A stretch of DNA of 64,000 nt from JADJNW01 sp964526645 (GTDB lineage Bacteria > Bacteroidota > Bacteroidia > Chitinophagales > Saprospiraceae). The stretch covers positions 1 to 64,000 of the forward strand of contig CAZGJN010000012.1 in NCBI GenBank assembly GCA_964526645.1. Reading direction: 5' to 3'. Positions 55,301 through 63,581 of this stretch are shown here, piece by piece; position 1 is the stretch's first letter; each line of letters begins with the position of its first letter. The position numbers and the translations under genes are program-made. The notes under the pieces are model-generated. The model searched no databases and was not told the DNA's origin. It was given only the letters and a program-made list of their open reading frames with translations.

Positions 55301-58300
55301 ATCGCATAACTGAAATTGCCGCGGTCAGCCTCCATTACTTCGTAATCAATTGTTTGCCAATTATTTATTTGCAACCAGCGACTTTCAGCAGTCGTATTGC
55401 GATTGCTTTGATCGTACAAAATATGCAGCGGCGATTCGCTCGAAGCCAGGTGCAATTGCATTTGCTCGCCGGGTTCAAAGATTTGCTTATTTAATTGCTG
55501 CCATTGCAAGGTGAAAGCTGGAATTTGGCGCGTTTGCGCATCGTACAAATCGAAAAACTTGGTCACGGTGATGGCTTTGCCATTGGCATCTTTGGTGTCA
55601 AGCGTGATGGCGTAATGCCCCACCTCCCAGTTGCGCGTATTGAGTTGCAGCGAATCTGATTGATTTGTATTGAATTGAATAGTATAAATTTCTTGAGTCT
55701 TTTCCCAGTTTTGCGGTTCGTTTTCATCCTTGAAAGCGTAATGCGGAAAGAGTTTGTAAAATTGGTCCTTGTTTAAAACATTGCGATCCGGTTGTTCCCA
55801 GTAGCGTTCGATGAACGTACGCGCTGGTTGTTTCAAGCGATGAATCCTAATTGTGCCTTGCGCTGGTTCGGGTTGCCCATCGAGATTGGTGGTGGAAATT
55901 TTTACAATTGGTGAATGATTCCGGTCAGCTTTTTCCGCGATATTTACATCCGCTTGCAAAGTCAGATAGCCCAGATTCAGCGTCTTTTCTGCTGAATGCG
56001 TTTCGCCTGTAATATCAATCACATCCGCAGCAATTCTGAAAATAAACATCGGATTCCGATCCTTATCTACCGCTGGGTCGGCAAGCGCTGTAAAATCAAT
56101 TGTAAATTCGCCATTTTCATTAGTTTTCGTTTCGCCATTCGCGATTTCGGTTGCCCCACTAAAACGAGGATAACCGCCACGACCCCAGAGCCACCAGGGG
56201 TCCCAGGGATATTGCACTTCACGGGTCACGCGGTAACGCACAGTTGCGCCGTCCACGTTACTCCCTGCATATGCTTTGGCAGTGCCTTTCACTTGTGCGG
56301 GATCGCCAAGTGCGTAGCCTTTTTCAAGCGGCTGCATGATCACTTCAAATTTCGGGCGTTTGTATTCTTCCACGTTGAAATAAGTCTCGCCTTCATCGGT
56401 ATCGGCATTGAGGTGCATTTGCCCCAGCAGGCCGCTTCTTGGCGCAGTAAAACTGCCATTCACCGTACCAAATTCATTCGTGCGCAATGTCAACTTATTT
56501 ACTTCTTGATGATTTACATCATAAAAAGTAATGTTTACTTCATGATTTGGTAAAATACGCGGCATTCCATTGTTGTCTTTTTCGGTGATGAGCGCTTTGA
56601 AGTAAACCGTTTGCCCAGGGCGATAAATCCTGCGATCCAAGAAAAAATGTGCTTGGGTATAAGATGCTCTTTCAGAGGAGTAGTAAGCATAATTATAATA
56701 CGAACGCTTGGAATATAATTTATCATTGCCCTGCGTCAGTTCCAAAGAAAAATTGGTCTCTTGCGGCAAATTGGTGCGGATGAAGCCATTGCGGTCACTT
56801 GTGTACTTGCCGAGGCTTTGGTTTTTTCCAATATTTTTGCCATCCACATAATAAGAAGATGTTTGAAAAGCTTCCATCTGCACGCCTGGCTGTGGCTCGC
56901 CCGTATTGCGGTTCACCACTACGAATTCATAACTGCCTCTCTCCAAGTGCCGCTGCATATAGGCCAAATTGGAAACCTGTGTAAGCAAGTAGCCCGCCGC
57001 GCCGCCTTTGCTGCTGAATTTTTTATTATCGGAAGCCAGAATCGCATATTGCCCTACTGGCAACGCCTCGATGGCAATTTCTACAGAATGATTTTGAAAA
57101 TCACCGTCATCCGGCAGCTTGACCGACCATTCCTTGATTTTTTTGAGTTTCAACAGAAAATCGAGCGTTGCTTCATAATTGATACCCTGCAATTTTTCCT
57201 GGTCTTTTTCACTCAATTTTACCACACGAATAAAAACCTCTGGCACGTTGCGATAATCCACCCGAGCCAGCGCTGCTTGGTTTGGCAAATTGACTTCCTC
57301 ACTTTGCAAGCTCAAGGATTTTTGTAAAATCTGCGAACGCAACCATTCGCATTGGCTGGCACCAAAGGTTTTGGGATAATCTTTGACACACTGATCGCAA
57401 ATGGCTTTTGCTTTTTTATAACTCAGTCGGTAAGTTTCATTTTCTTCATTGGGTTGAAATTTCTGACCCTGCTGAAAATGATAATACGCGATTCGATAAG
57501 TGATCTCTGCTGCCGAAGGTTGTTGCTTGTAGCGATTCAAAAGGCGGTCGAGTGCTGCGAGGTATAATGAATCTTTATTTTGTAAAATCGAATTATCATA
57601 AACAAATTGCAAACGCTTCAAATCCAAATCAATCAAGGCTTTTGGATCTTTATCGTTATCATGATATTGTAATAATTTTTGAAACAACAGCAAAGCCTGG
57701 TATTTGAAGGATGATTTATCTTTTGCATCAAAAATAAATAGCGAGAAGTAGCGCGTATCCGCAAATGCTTCGGGCTGGTCCATATTGAATTGATACACCG
57801 GTTCGCTGAGGTAAGTCGCCTCGTTGGAAAAATGAGCAATCGCTCGGTGCGTCAGAAAATCATAAAGCGTAGCCCACAGCCCGGCGCTGTTTTCGCCTTT
57901 TACCGTGATGGCATCAAATTCCGTCAGCGGCACTTGTTTACTTCGCTCTTCCTGTAAAGAAGCAAGATATAGTTTAGAACTTTCTGTTATGAGTTGTTCA
58001 GCGCTCCAGGTTTGAATACTGTCCGGCAATACATCTGCGGTGCTGGTACGGCTTTGAATTTGCCAGCGATTGCGCTCTAAGTAGCTTCGGTACAGTTCCG
58101 CGAGCATGGATTGCAGGATGGGCTTCACCGGAAAATTGGCGCTGGCGAGCTCGCTTTGCAGGCGTTCGATGACGCGCGCATCGCCGTCTTCCTCGAGTTG
58201 ACTCTGGTATTTTGATCTGTAAATCAGCGTTTTAATCAGTTGCGAAGGATTATTCTCGCGTGTAGCACGGGCGTAGAGCTTTTCTACTTCGGCGAGGGCA

Positions 58301-58455
58301 GATTGCGGCAGCCCCTGTTGTTCCAAAGAATCAATCCGCTTCCAGTCAGTTTCGTAAGCATTTTTGGTAAAGGAAAGCATGTTGGTTTCGTTTTGAGCAG
58401 CCAGGGCGCAAGAAAAAAACAGGATAAGAGCGATTGCGAAGTATCTCATACTCAA
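52351..58455 (-). CDS. Alpha-2-macroglobulin family protein with intact thioester
   Basis: 2034 residues with a signal peptide (MRYFAIALILFFSCALAAQ). The N-terminal 450 residues are helical/TPR-like, followed by macroglobulin (MG) domains including FFLDRRIYRPGQTVYFKALI (MG2), a bait-like region, the A2M core (TRWKFLAFAHTKDLKF), and a thioester domain with Cys1482 and Gln1485 in PYECIEQ. A Pro/Ala-rich linker interrupts near residue 1215. In bacteria such proteins trap proteases in the periplasm. There is no clear lipobox, unlike the E. coli lipoprotein form. No penicillin-binding pbpC neighbour is seen. Confidence 0.9.
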   Translation of the reverse strand: MSMRYFAIALILFFSCALAAQNETNMLSFTKNAYETDWKRIDSLEQQGLPQSALAEVEKLYARATRENNPSQLIKTLIYRSKYQSQLEEDGDARVIERLQSELASANFPVKPILQSMLAELYRSYLERNRWQIQSRTSTADVLPDSIQTWSAEQLITESSKLYLASLQEERSKQVPLTEFDAITVKGENSAGLWATLYDFLTHRAIAHFSNEATYLSEPVYQFNMDQPEAFADTRYFSLFIFDAKDKSSFKYQALLLFQKLLQYHDNDKDPKALIDLDLKRLQFVYDNSILQNKDSLYLAALDRLLNRYKQQPSAAEITYRIAYYHFQQGQKFQPNEENETYRLSYKKAKAICDQCVKDYPKTFGASQCEWLRSQILQKSLSLQSEEVNLPNQAALARVDYRNVPEVFIRVVKLSEKDQEKLQGINYEATLDFLLKLKKIKEWSVKLPDDGDFQNHSVEIAIEALPVGQYAILASDNKKFSSKGGAAGYLLTQVSNLAYMQRHLERGSYEFVVVNRNTGEPQPGVQMEAFQTSSYYVDGKNIGKNQSLGKYTSDRNGFIRTNLPQETNFSLELTQGNDKLYSKRSYYNYAYYSSERASYTQAHFFLDRRIYRPGQTVYFKALITEKDNNGMPRILPNHEVNITFYDVNHQEVNKLTLRTNEFGTVNGSFTAPRSGLLGQMHLNADTDEGETYFNVEEYKRPKFEVIMQPLEKGYALGDPAQVKGTAKAYAGSNVDGATVRYRVTREVQYPWDPWWLWGRGGYPRFSGATEIANGETKTNENGEFTIDFTALADPAVDKDRNPMFIFRIAADVIDITGETHSAEKTLNLGYLTLQADVNIAEKADRNHSPIVKISTTNLDGQPEPAQGTIRIHRLKQPARTFIERYWEQPDRNVLNKDQFYKLFPHYAFKDENEPQNWEKTQEIYTIQFNTNQSDSLQLNTRNWEVGHYAITLDTKDANGKAITVTKFFDLYDAQTRQIPAFTLQWQQLNKQIFEPGEQMQLHLASSESPLHILYDQSNRNTTAESRWLQINNWQTIDYEVMEADRGNFSYAMSFVKFNRFFSQSGLVQVPWSNKDLTIEYSTFRDKLKPGQEEEWRIKISGPQKERVAAEMVAAMYDASLDALAYPNDWSQSFYPYFYNNRENWNANLFGADNLVLRAIAWQPSVKYTNRMYPTLNWFDYYIGGGFYANGMVQRSAAMPSPAPAMADQVVTFDAEADALKGKAAGVELAEVVTVATPEAEASKSIPQPVRTNLKETVFFLPELQTDAEGNVIVKFTMNEALTRWKFLAFAHTKDLKFAAAQREIVTQKELMVLPNPPRFMREGDELYFTAKVSNLSEQALNGKIRLELFDAATMQPVANKLGLKQTELDFSAKAGQSAGVEWRLQIPVGELTALTWRVTAQAGSFSDGEESSLPILTNRMRVTETLPMALRSGQTKEFTLQNLKNNTSKTLENHALTLEFTSNPAWYAVQAMPYLMEYPYECIEQVFNRYYANALAASVANSTPKIKQVFERWKNTDALESNLSKNQELKSALLEETPWVLDAQSEAQQRKNIGVLFDLLRLSEEQTATLNKIAERQQPDGGFSWFPDGRANWYITQYLVEGFGHLDKLGAGNLQDNPTAYQIIGKSIQFIDNKLAEAYTELEKMVKEGDAKWKDDHLSNIAIHYLYARSFFQQFPVKNDITKNASDYFLGQAEKYWLKKDFYEEGLLALALHRYNKTASAEKIVQSLRERALRSEELGMYWKFNTGWWWYQMPIESQALMIEVFSEVAKDQAAVDEMRIWLLKNKQTNSWETTKSTAAAVYALLMNGSEWLSNTEQVDISFPNLKKKENKATIAAAQQSAEPGTGYFKTNWNGNEINADMATVKVKNPNKTVAWGSMYWQYFEDLDKIKTFKETPLNIVKQVFREENSDKGPILKNITEKDPLEPGDKLIVRIELRVDRDMEFIHLKDMRASGLEPINVLSGYRWQGGLGYYESTRDVATNFFIDYLPRGTYVFEYPLRVVHKGDFSNGITSIQCMYAPEFASHSEGIRIKVE

Positions 58456-58582
58456 TGTTTCAAGTTTGATGTTTCAGGCGGTGTATCACCTACCATTTGC
58501 TAATTGTTAGAATATGTTCATGTACCATTGAAAGGTGTAAAGGTTTTGATTTATTGCGTTTATCGCCATTTTTTTTGCCTTT

Positions 58583-59689
58583 TTAGGAATTTCCAAACCT
58601 TCGGATATCCACTTCTCCATCCAAAACTGTCCTGTTTACCAAAAAATCGGCGAAATGCCATGCCCAGAAAGGACCAAGCGAAGCGCCTTTTGTACCCAAG
58701 CCATTAAAAATGCCGAGTTGCGGAAACTCAGGATGTAAACCCACAAACGGCCGGCGGTCGCGCACGGTGGGGCGCACGGCTGCAAGATGCTGGACGATTT
58801 CAAATGGAATTTTTAGCAAATGCTGCAGCTGTCCGTTCAGGTATTGCAAGCCTTTTTCAGAAGGCAAATCATCGGAAAAGCTGCGCTCGTAAGTCGTACC
58901 GATCCAGTATAAATTTTCCTTTCCCAGCGGCACTATGAAAATCTGTTGCTTGAGCATTTTTTCAAAACCAGCATCGGGAATTCGGACAATTAAAGCCTCG
59001 CCCTTGTCACCCTGAAAGGGAAGATAATTGAAGTAAGGATTTTCTTTGGCTTTAGCGCCTTCGCAAAAAATGATTTTATCAGCAAGTAAATGTTTGTAAC
59101 GAATATTTTTTTCTTCGATCACAAGGTGTTCAAAATCAAACGCTTCTTCAAGCAACTGATTTTTACTTTTCAAAAACTCCTGGAAATGTTCAATCAGCAT
59201 TGGCAAATCCACCTGCGCGCCGTGCTGCACTTCGCCGTAGCCAAAGGCAGGCGTCGTTTTGTTTTTATAATTGCCCAAATCAACTTCCTCGGAAATATAT
59301 TTAGAATAGCCAGATTCGAGCGTGCGCAGTGACCAATCGTTGAGTTCCCTCGCATTTGCCATCGTGCGGATCACGTTTCTGGGGTGGAAAATTTCGGTGC
59401 CCAACAGGGTTTCCAGTTCGCGGTAAGTTTGTGCAGCTACCGGCAGCAGTTCATCTACGCGCCAGGATTTGACGTACTTGCGCCCCGTGATCGGATTGAT
59501 GATGCCCGCCGCCGCTTTGGAAGAAGAACTTCGATGATGATCGTCCACAACAAATACCTGCTGTCCGGCTTTCCGCAAAAAATAAGCCAACAGTGTACCC
59601 GCAATGCCCTGACCAACGATTAAAAAAGTTTGGGCTTGCTTGCTGCTTGCCTCTTGCTGCTCGTTGCTCGTTACTCGTTCCACTTTCAA
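58583..59689 (-). CDS. FAD-dependent oxidoreductase (DAO family)
   Basis: 368 residues. The FAD-binding GQGIAG is at residues 26-31, followed by SSSSKAAAGIINPITGR; the C-terminal VRPTVRDRRPFVG and GLGTKGASLGP resemble glycine/D-amino-acid oxidases and the FAD domain of MnmC. The substrate is not determinable. The first about 20 residues (rich in Ser, Gln, Glu, Lys) are encoded by the repetitive Gct-Cgt-rich intergenic DNA, so the N-terminus is low-complexity and perhaps dispensable. Confidence 0.85.
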   Translation of the reverse strand: MKVERVTSNEQQEASSKQAQTFLIVGQGIAGTLLAYFLRKAGQQVFVVDDHHRSSSSKAAAGIINPITGRKYVKSWRVDELLPVAAQTYRELETLLGTEIFHPRNVIRTMANARELNDWSLRTLESGYSKYISEEVDLGNYKNKTTPAFGYGEVQHGAQVDLPMLIEHFQEFLKSKNQLLEEAFDFEHLVIEEKNIRYKHLLADKIIFCEGAKAKENPYFNYLPFQGDKGEALIVRIPDAGFEKMLKQQIFIVPLGKENLYWIGTTYERSFSDDLPSEKGLQYLNGQLQHLLKIPFEIVQHLAAVRPTVRDRRPFVGLHPEFPQLGIFNGLGTKGASLGPFWAWHFADFLVNRTVLDGEVDIRRFGNS

Positions 59690-59715
59690 AAATTCAAAAT
59701 TCGTAAATCAAAATT

Positions 59716-60072
59716 CTAAAGTTGTTCCCATTCCAAGCGGACTTTTTTCGGTAAACTCTTCACAATCAAATCATAAGAATGGTCAATGAGTTCACACAAA
59801 AAACGATCATCCAGGTCGCCCTCAAAAGAGACCGTATTCCAATGCTGCTTATTCATGTGCCAGCCGGGTTGCACCTCCGGATATTGCTCGCGCAATTCGA
59901 TCGCGCGGTCAGGATCGCATTTTAAATTGACCTTGAATTCGGTACTATCCAGTCCTGTGATCGCAAATATCTTGCCCATCACTTTGAAAACCAGGGTCAC
60001 TTCATCAAACGGGAAGGCTTCTTCCACCCCTTTTTTTTGAAGGCAATAGCTGCAGAATTCTTCGATATTCAT
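59716..60072 (-). CDS. MmcQ/YjbR family DNA-binding protein
   Basis: 118 residues, cytosolic. The family signature is FPFDEVTLVFKVMGKIFAI near residue 20, NLKCDPDRAIELRE, and PGWHMNKQHWNTV, ending with DLIVKSLPKKVR. It has the double-wing CyaY-like fold. The biological role is not known. It is divergent from the sigma factor gene. Confidence 0.92.
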   Translation of the reverse strand: MNIEEFCSYCLQKKGVEEAFPFDEVTLVFKVMGKIFAITGLDSTEFKVNLKCDPDRAIELREQYPEVQPGWHMNKQHWNTVSFEGDLDDRFLCELIDHSYDLIVKSLPKKVRLEWEQL

Positions 60073-60203
60073 AAGACCTATATTCTATTCAGTCCCCAAT
60101 TTACAATCAAATTTGTAATCCCTTTCAAAGTTTTTTATACCTTCCCTATGTAACTATTTGACAAAACCATAGTAACCAGTTTCAAAATTTAGATGTTGGA
60201 TAC

Positions 60204-60268
60204 CAGATGCCAGACACCAGGAAGAAACCAAAACATCTGGCATCTCAAAGTCTGGAATCTGGCATCTG
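60204..60268 (+). repeat. Competing inverted repeats in front of the sigma factor start
   Basis: CAGATGCCAGA (60204-60214) can pair with TCTGGCATCTG (60258-60268, perfect 11 bp) or, through its last 8 nt, with TCTGGCAT at 60236-60243. The element ends 11 nt before the predicted start codon and belongs to the wordy repeat style seen elsewhere. Confidence 0.65.
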
Positions 60269-60279
60269 AAGAAGCGCCG

Positions 60280-60843
60280 ATGGTAATGCAAAAAATGCCG
60301 ATCGTAAGTGACGAAGAATGGATGCACCGCCTGCGAACAGGTGACTTTCAATGTGCTGCGCACTTGTTTGAGCGGTATCATGTGCGTTTGTACAATTTTT
60401 TCCTGCGGATGGGTTACGAACAAACAACCAGTGAGGATTTGGCGCAAACGGTATTTGAAAGGATGATTCGTTATCGGGAATCGTTCCGCAACGATGCTTC
60501 TTTTAAATCCTGGATTTTCCAGATTGCACGAAATGTAAGCGCCGATCATTACAAGAAAAATCGCTTGCGAATTTCGGATTTTGCAGAAGCGAAAAACATT
60601 ACCGAAGGAGATGCACCGATTTCCAGACAATTGGAAGAAGCTGAAAATGTAGCGGCTCTGCATAAGGCAATGGCAGAACTGCCTGAGGATCAGCGTGAAA
60701 TATTGGTATTAACTCGATTTCAAAATCTCAAATACAGCGAAGTCGCAACAATACTGGGCATTACCGAATCGAACGCCAAAGTGAAAGCACACCGCGCTAT
60801 CAAGCAATTGCGGGAATTGTATTTTAAAATGGAGCAGCTATGA
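60280..60843 (+). CDS. ECF-type RNA polymerase sigma factor
   Basis: About 187 residues from ATG 60280; ATGs at 60286 and 60295 are alternatives. Region 2 is FERYHVRLYNFFLRMG through SFKSWIFQIARNVSADHYKK, and region 4 is LPEDQREILVLTRFQNLKYSEVATILGITESNAKVKAHRA. The stop overlaps the next gene by ATGA, indicating translational coupling with a cognate regulator. It likely controls the two following DUF4097 genes and itself, which is inference. Confidence 0.93.
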   Translation: MVMQKMPIVSDEEWMHRLRTGDFQCAAHLFERYHVRLYNFFLRMGYEQTTSEDLAQTVFERMIRYRESFRNDASFKSWIFQIARNVSADHYKKNRLRISDFAEAKNITEGDAPISRQLEEAENVAALHKAMAELPEDQREILVLTRFQNLKYSEVATILGITESNAKVKAHRAIKQLRELYFKMEQL

Positions 60844-61628
60844 AACCGGATATAAATTCACAATTAATTGATTATCTGGAAGGTACACTTTCGGATGAAG
60901 CATCAAAAGTGCTGGAAGCCGAATTGGCACAATCGCCGGCGCTCCACCAAGAATTACAAGAGCTTGAAATCTTGCTGGGGCTCATGGATGATGTGCCAAT
61001 GCAGCAGCCGAGCAAGCGCTTGAGTCAGAACTTTCGTCGCTTTTTGGCAGAAGAAGAACGTGCAGCAAAGATAGTAGCGCCTCAAAAATCTGTACGTATT
61101 TTTAGTTTGCATCGCATCGAGTGGAGTGTGGCAGCAGCTATTGTTTTGCTTGCCGTAGGCATCGGTTTTGGTTCCCTTTGGATGCGCAATCAACAGCAGC
61201 AAGAGCAAATTGACCGCTTGGTTGCCGAATCTGAAAATACACGTAAAATGCTTATCCTGAGTATGTTGCAAGAGCAATCCGCCAGCCAGCGTATCAAAGC
61301 ATTGAACACTGCCGTCGAAGAACAATCCACTGATCCACAGGTAATTGAAGCGCTAATACAAACACTTTTGGTGGATGATAATGTTAATGTAAGAATGAAA
61401 GCCGCCGAGGCTTTGGGGCAATTCCCACACGAACGCCAGGCAATCACAGCGCTCACAAAAGCATTGCGCACAGAAGATAGTCCGGAGGTACAAATTACAT
61501 TGATTGACATATTGACCAACCTGAAAGCTAAAGAAGCCATAGATGAATTCAAAACCCTGATGAAAAAAGAGGATTTGCTGGAAGTCGTAAAAACAAAAGC
61601 CGCTTATGGGGTAGAAATATTGATGTGA
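60840..61628 (+). CDS. Anti-sigma-like membrane protein with HEAT repeats
   Basis: 262 residues. The N-terminal 80 residues (LIDYLEGTLSDEASKVLEAELAQSP) look like an anti-sigma zinc-finger-type domain without the zinc ligands; then one membrane helix (WSVAAAIVLLAVGIGFGSL, about residues 90-113), a coiled segment, and a HEAT-repeat extracytoplasmic domain (NVRMKAAEALGQFP, SPEVQITLIDILTNL). ATGA overlap with the sigma gene. Role: probable membrane sensor that holds the sigma factor. Confidence 0.85.
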   Translation: MKPDINSQLIDYLEGTLSDEASKVLEAELAQSPALHQELQELEILLGLMDDVPMQQPSKRLSQNFRRFLAEEERAAKIVAPQKSVRIFSLHRIEWSVAAAIVLLAVGIGFGSLWMRNQQQQEQIDRLVAESENTRKMLILSMLQEQSASQRIKALNTAVEEQSTDPQVIEALIQTLLVDDNVNVRMKAAEALGQFPHERQAITALTKALRTEDSPEVQITLIDILTNLKAKEAIDEFKTLMKKEDLLEVVKTKAAYGVEILM

Positions 61629-61712
61629 TCCAGATTTTATAATAAATCACGATATCGTAATCATATCACCCGACTTATTCACTATTATTTAACAAAATTA
61701 ATCAAACAACGA

Positions 61713-62477
61713 ATGAAAAGGATACTCTCATTCATGACAATGTTATGCCTGTTAGTTACGCTTGCCAATGCGCAAAAATTTACAAAAGCCTTCAGCAATG
61801 CTTCCGGCGCCAAACGCGTCGTGATTGAAGCTGATAATGCCGAAATAAGGGTCGTCGCTCATGATGGCAAAGATGTAAGTATTGAAGGCGAAGGCGACTA
61901 CGAAGTCCCGGAACGCGCCAAAGGCCTGCGGCCGCTCTACCGCGATGCGCAAGATAATACCGGACTTGGACTGGAAGTGACCGAATCGAGTAACAGAATC
62001 ACCATCAAAAAAGCTACCAGCAAAGAAGGCAATTACACCATACGAGTACCAGCGGATGTGGCTGTAAAAATCGAAGAAAAAAATTGGGAAGGATCAGAAA
62101 TCAGAATAAAAGGCATCAAGGGTGAAATCGAAGTCAAAAGCTTAGGTTCTGATGTAATTTTGGAGGATGTAACCGGTCCTGTGGTAGCTAATACGACCTC
62201 CGGCGATATTACCGTGGTTTTCTCGCAAGTGAGTCAAACGGGCCCGACCAATATTTCCAATATCAGCGGTTTTATTGATGTAACCATGCCTGCTTCCACT
62301 AAAGCTAACCTCCGACTCGAATCCATTTCCGGTGATATTTATACCGATTTTGATCTGAATACAAAGGATGGAATGCAAAGAATTGGCGGCTCCACGATCA
62401 AAACAACGCTTAATGGTGGCGGCGTGGAGGTTACTCTCAAGGCAATCAGCGACGATGTGTATTTGCGGAAAAAATAA
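61713..62477 (+). CDS. Exported DUF4097 beta-helix protein, copy 1
   Basis: 254 residues with a signal peptide (MKRILSFMTMLCLLVTLANA). The mature domain is made of short beta-turn units such as TTSGDITVV, ISGFIDVT and ISGDIYTDF, as in DUF4097/DUF4098 adhesin-like beta-solenoids, ending EVTLKAISDDVYLRKK. It is the first of two paralogues after the sigma/anti-sigma pair, so it is probably part of the envelope response. Molecular function unknown. Confidence 0.85.
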   Translation: MKRILSFMTMLCLLVTLANAQKFTKAFSNASGAKRVVIEADNAEIRVVAHDGKDVSIEGEGDYEVPERAKGLRPLYRDAQDNTGLGLEVTESSNRITIKKATSKEGNYTIRVPADVAVKIEEKNWEGSEIRIKGIKGEIEVKSLGSDVILEDVTGPVVANTTSGDITVVFSQVSQTGPTNISNISGFIDVTMPASTKANLRLESISGDIYTDFDLNTKDGMQRIGGSTIKTTLNGGGVEVTLKAISDDVYLRKK

Positions 62478-62560
62478 TTTCATCAGGTAGAATGGTTGAT
62501 AGGTTGAATCGCTTCTTGTCAACCTTTCAATCTATTAACTAAATAAAAAATGCCAGACTC

Positions 62561-63316
62561 ATGAAAAATTATATCATTATCACAATTCTAATGATTGGTG
62601 CAATTTCATTTACAACTGCACAAGATTATTATGAAACAACATCAAGTAATACTTACAAATTGCCAAGTAGCAAACGAGCAAATTTAAATTTAAAGTTTGC
62701 AAGTGATATTAAAGTCTCTATCGGCAATAGTAATGAATTGCAGTTAAAAGCTTATATCAAGGCGACCAATGAGGAAATTGCAAAAATGCACGTTACGAAA
62801 GCAGCAGAAGGAAGTGAGCTTTTACAGATCAATACAGATTATAATTTCCCGAAAGATGAAATTCGCAAGCAAAACAATTGCTGGAGTTGTGACAGCAAAA
62901 GCTGGGATGGGCGCGAGTGCCTTTGCTTAGAGGTGCGTTATGAAGTTATTGTTCCGAAAGATGTATCCTTAGATTTGGAGACGATTTCAGGTGATATCAA
63001 GGTAAGTGGTCTTACTAAATCAATGTCTCTGAAAACCATTAGTGGCGACGTAGAAACCCAACTAAATGATTTGACGGGCGATGTTTATTTAAAAAGCATC
63101 AGCGGTGCTGTAGATATTGCCATGAAACCCAGTGCTAAAGCGGATTTGAGTTTTAAATCGGTCACAGGTGAAATTTATACCGATTTTGATAATATCAAAT
63201 TGGATGGTAAAAGCACCTCTTATTCCAAGAAACTCAACTACTCCTTTAATGGCGGCGGCCCGAAAGTAATATTGGAAACCGTCATCGGAGATATTTTCTT
63301 TAGAAAAGGAAAGTAA
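62561..63316 (+). CDS. Exported DUF4097 beta-helix protein, copy 2
   Basis: 251 residues with a signal peptide (MKNYIIITILMIGAISFTTA). Same design as the upstream copy (TISGDIKVS, TISGDVETQ, SISGAVDIA, SVTGEIYTDF, ending VIGDIFFRKGK), but diverged in sequence and carrying an extra cysteine cluster (Cys107, Cys110, Cys120, Cys122) absent from copy 1. The 83-nt spacer between the copies forms an AGGTTGA/TCAACCT hairpin. A terminator follows. Confidence 0.85.
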   Translation: MKNYIIITILMIGAISFTTAQDYYETTSSNTYKLPSSKRANLNLKFASDIKVSIGNSNELQLKAYIKATNEEIAKMHVTKAAEGSELLQINTDYNFPKDEIRKQNNCWSCDSKSWDGRECLCLEVRYEVIVPKDVSLDLETISGDIKVSGLTKSMSLKTISGDVETQLNDLTGDVYLKSISGAVDIAMKPSAKADLSFKSVTGEIYTDFDNIKLDGKSTSYSKKLNYSFNGGGPKVILETVIGDIFFRKGK

Positions 63317-63356
63317 TCTAAATATAATTGGGACAGGTTCAATAATTCATAAACCA

Positions 63357-63391
63357 ACGGCAACGCCGCTCCCCGCAGCGCTGCCGTTTTT
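63357..63391 (+). terminator. Terminator closing the sigma/DUF4097 operon
   Basis: ACGGCAACGCCGC pairs with GCAGCGCTGCCGT (two mismatches), loop TCCCC, followed by five T. Confidence 0.85.
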
Positions 63392-63539
63392 CATTTTACC
63401 GTTTTCATCTACGATTCACTCACCGTCGCATTGGCTTAGTCCATAGGACACCTTTCCCATTGTAGCAGGCGATTGGTCGGTAAGCATCTAAAGGTTTTGT
63501 AACCAATTTGTTATGAATGTAATATTGGGATAAGTTTCT

Positions 63540-63547
63540 TATCTTTG
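63540..63547 (+). promoter_or_regulatory. -7 promoter element of the last gene
   Basis: TATCTTTG, an exact -7 match with no clear -33 box, 34 nt before the ATG at 63582. Confidence 0.55.
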
Positions 63548-63581
63548 TTTGTCCAATATGCGACTACTAACCCCAATCGCT

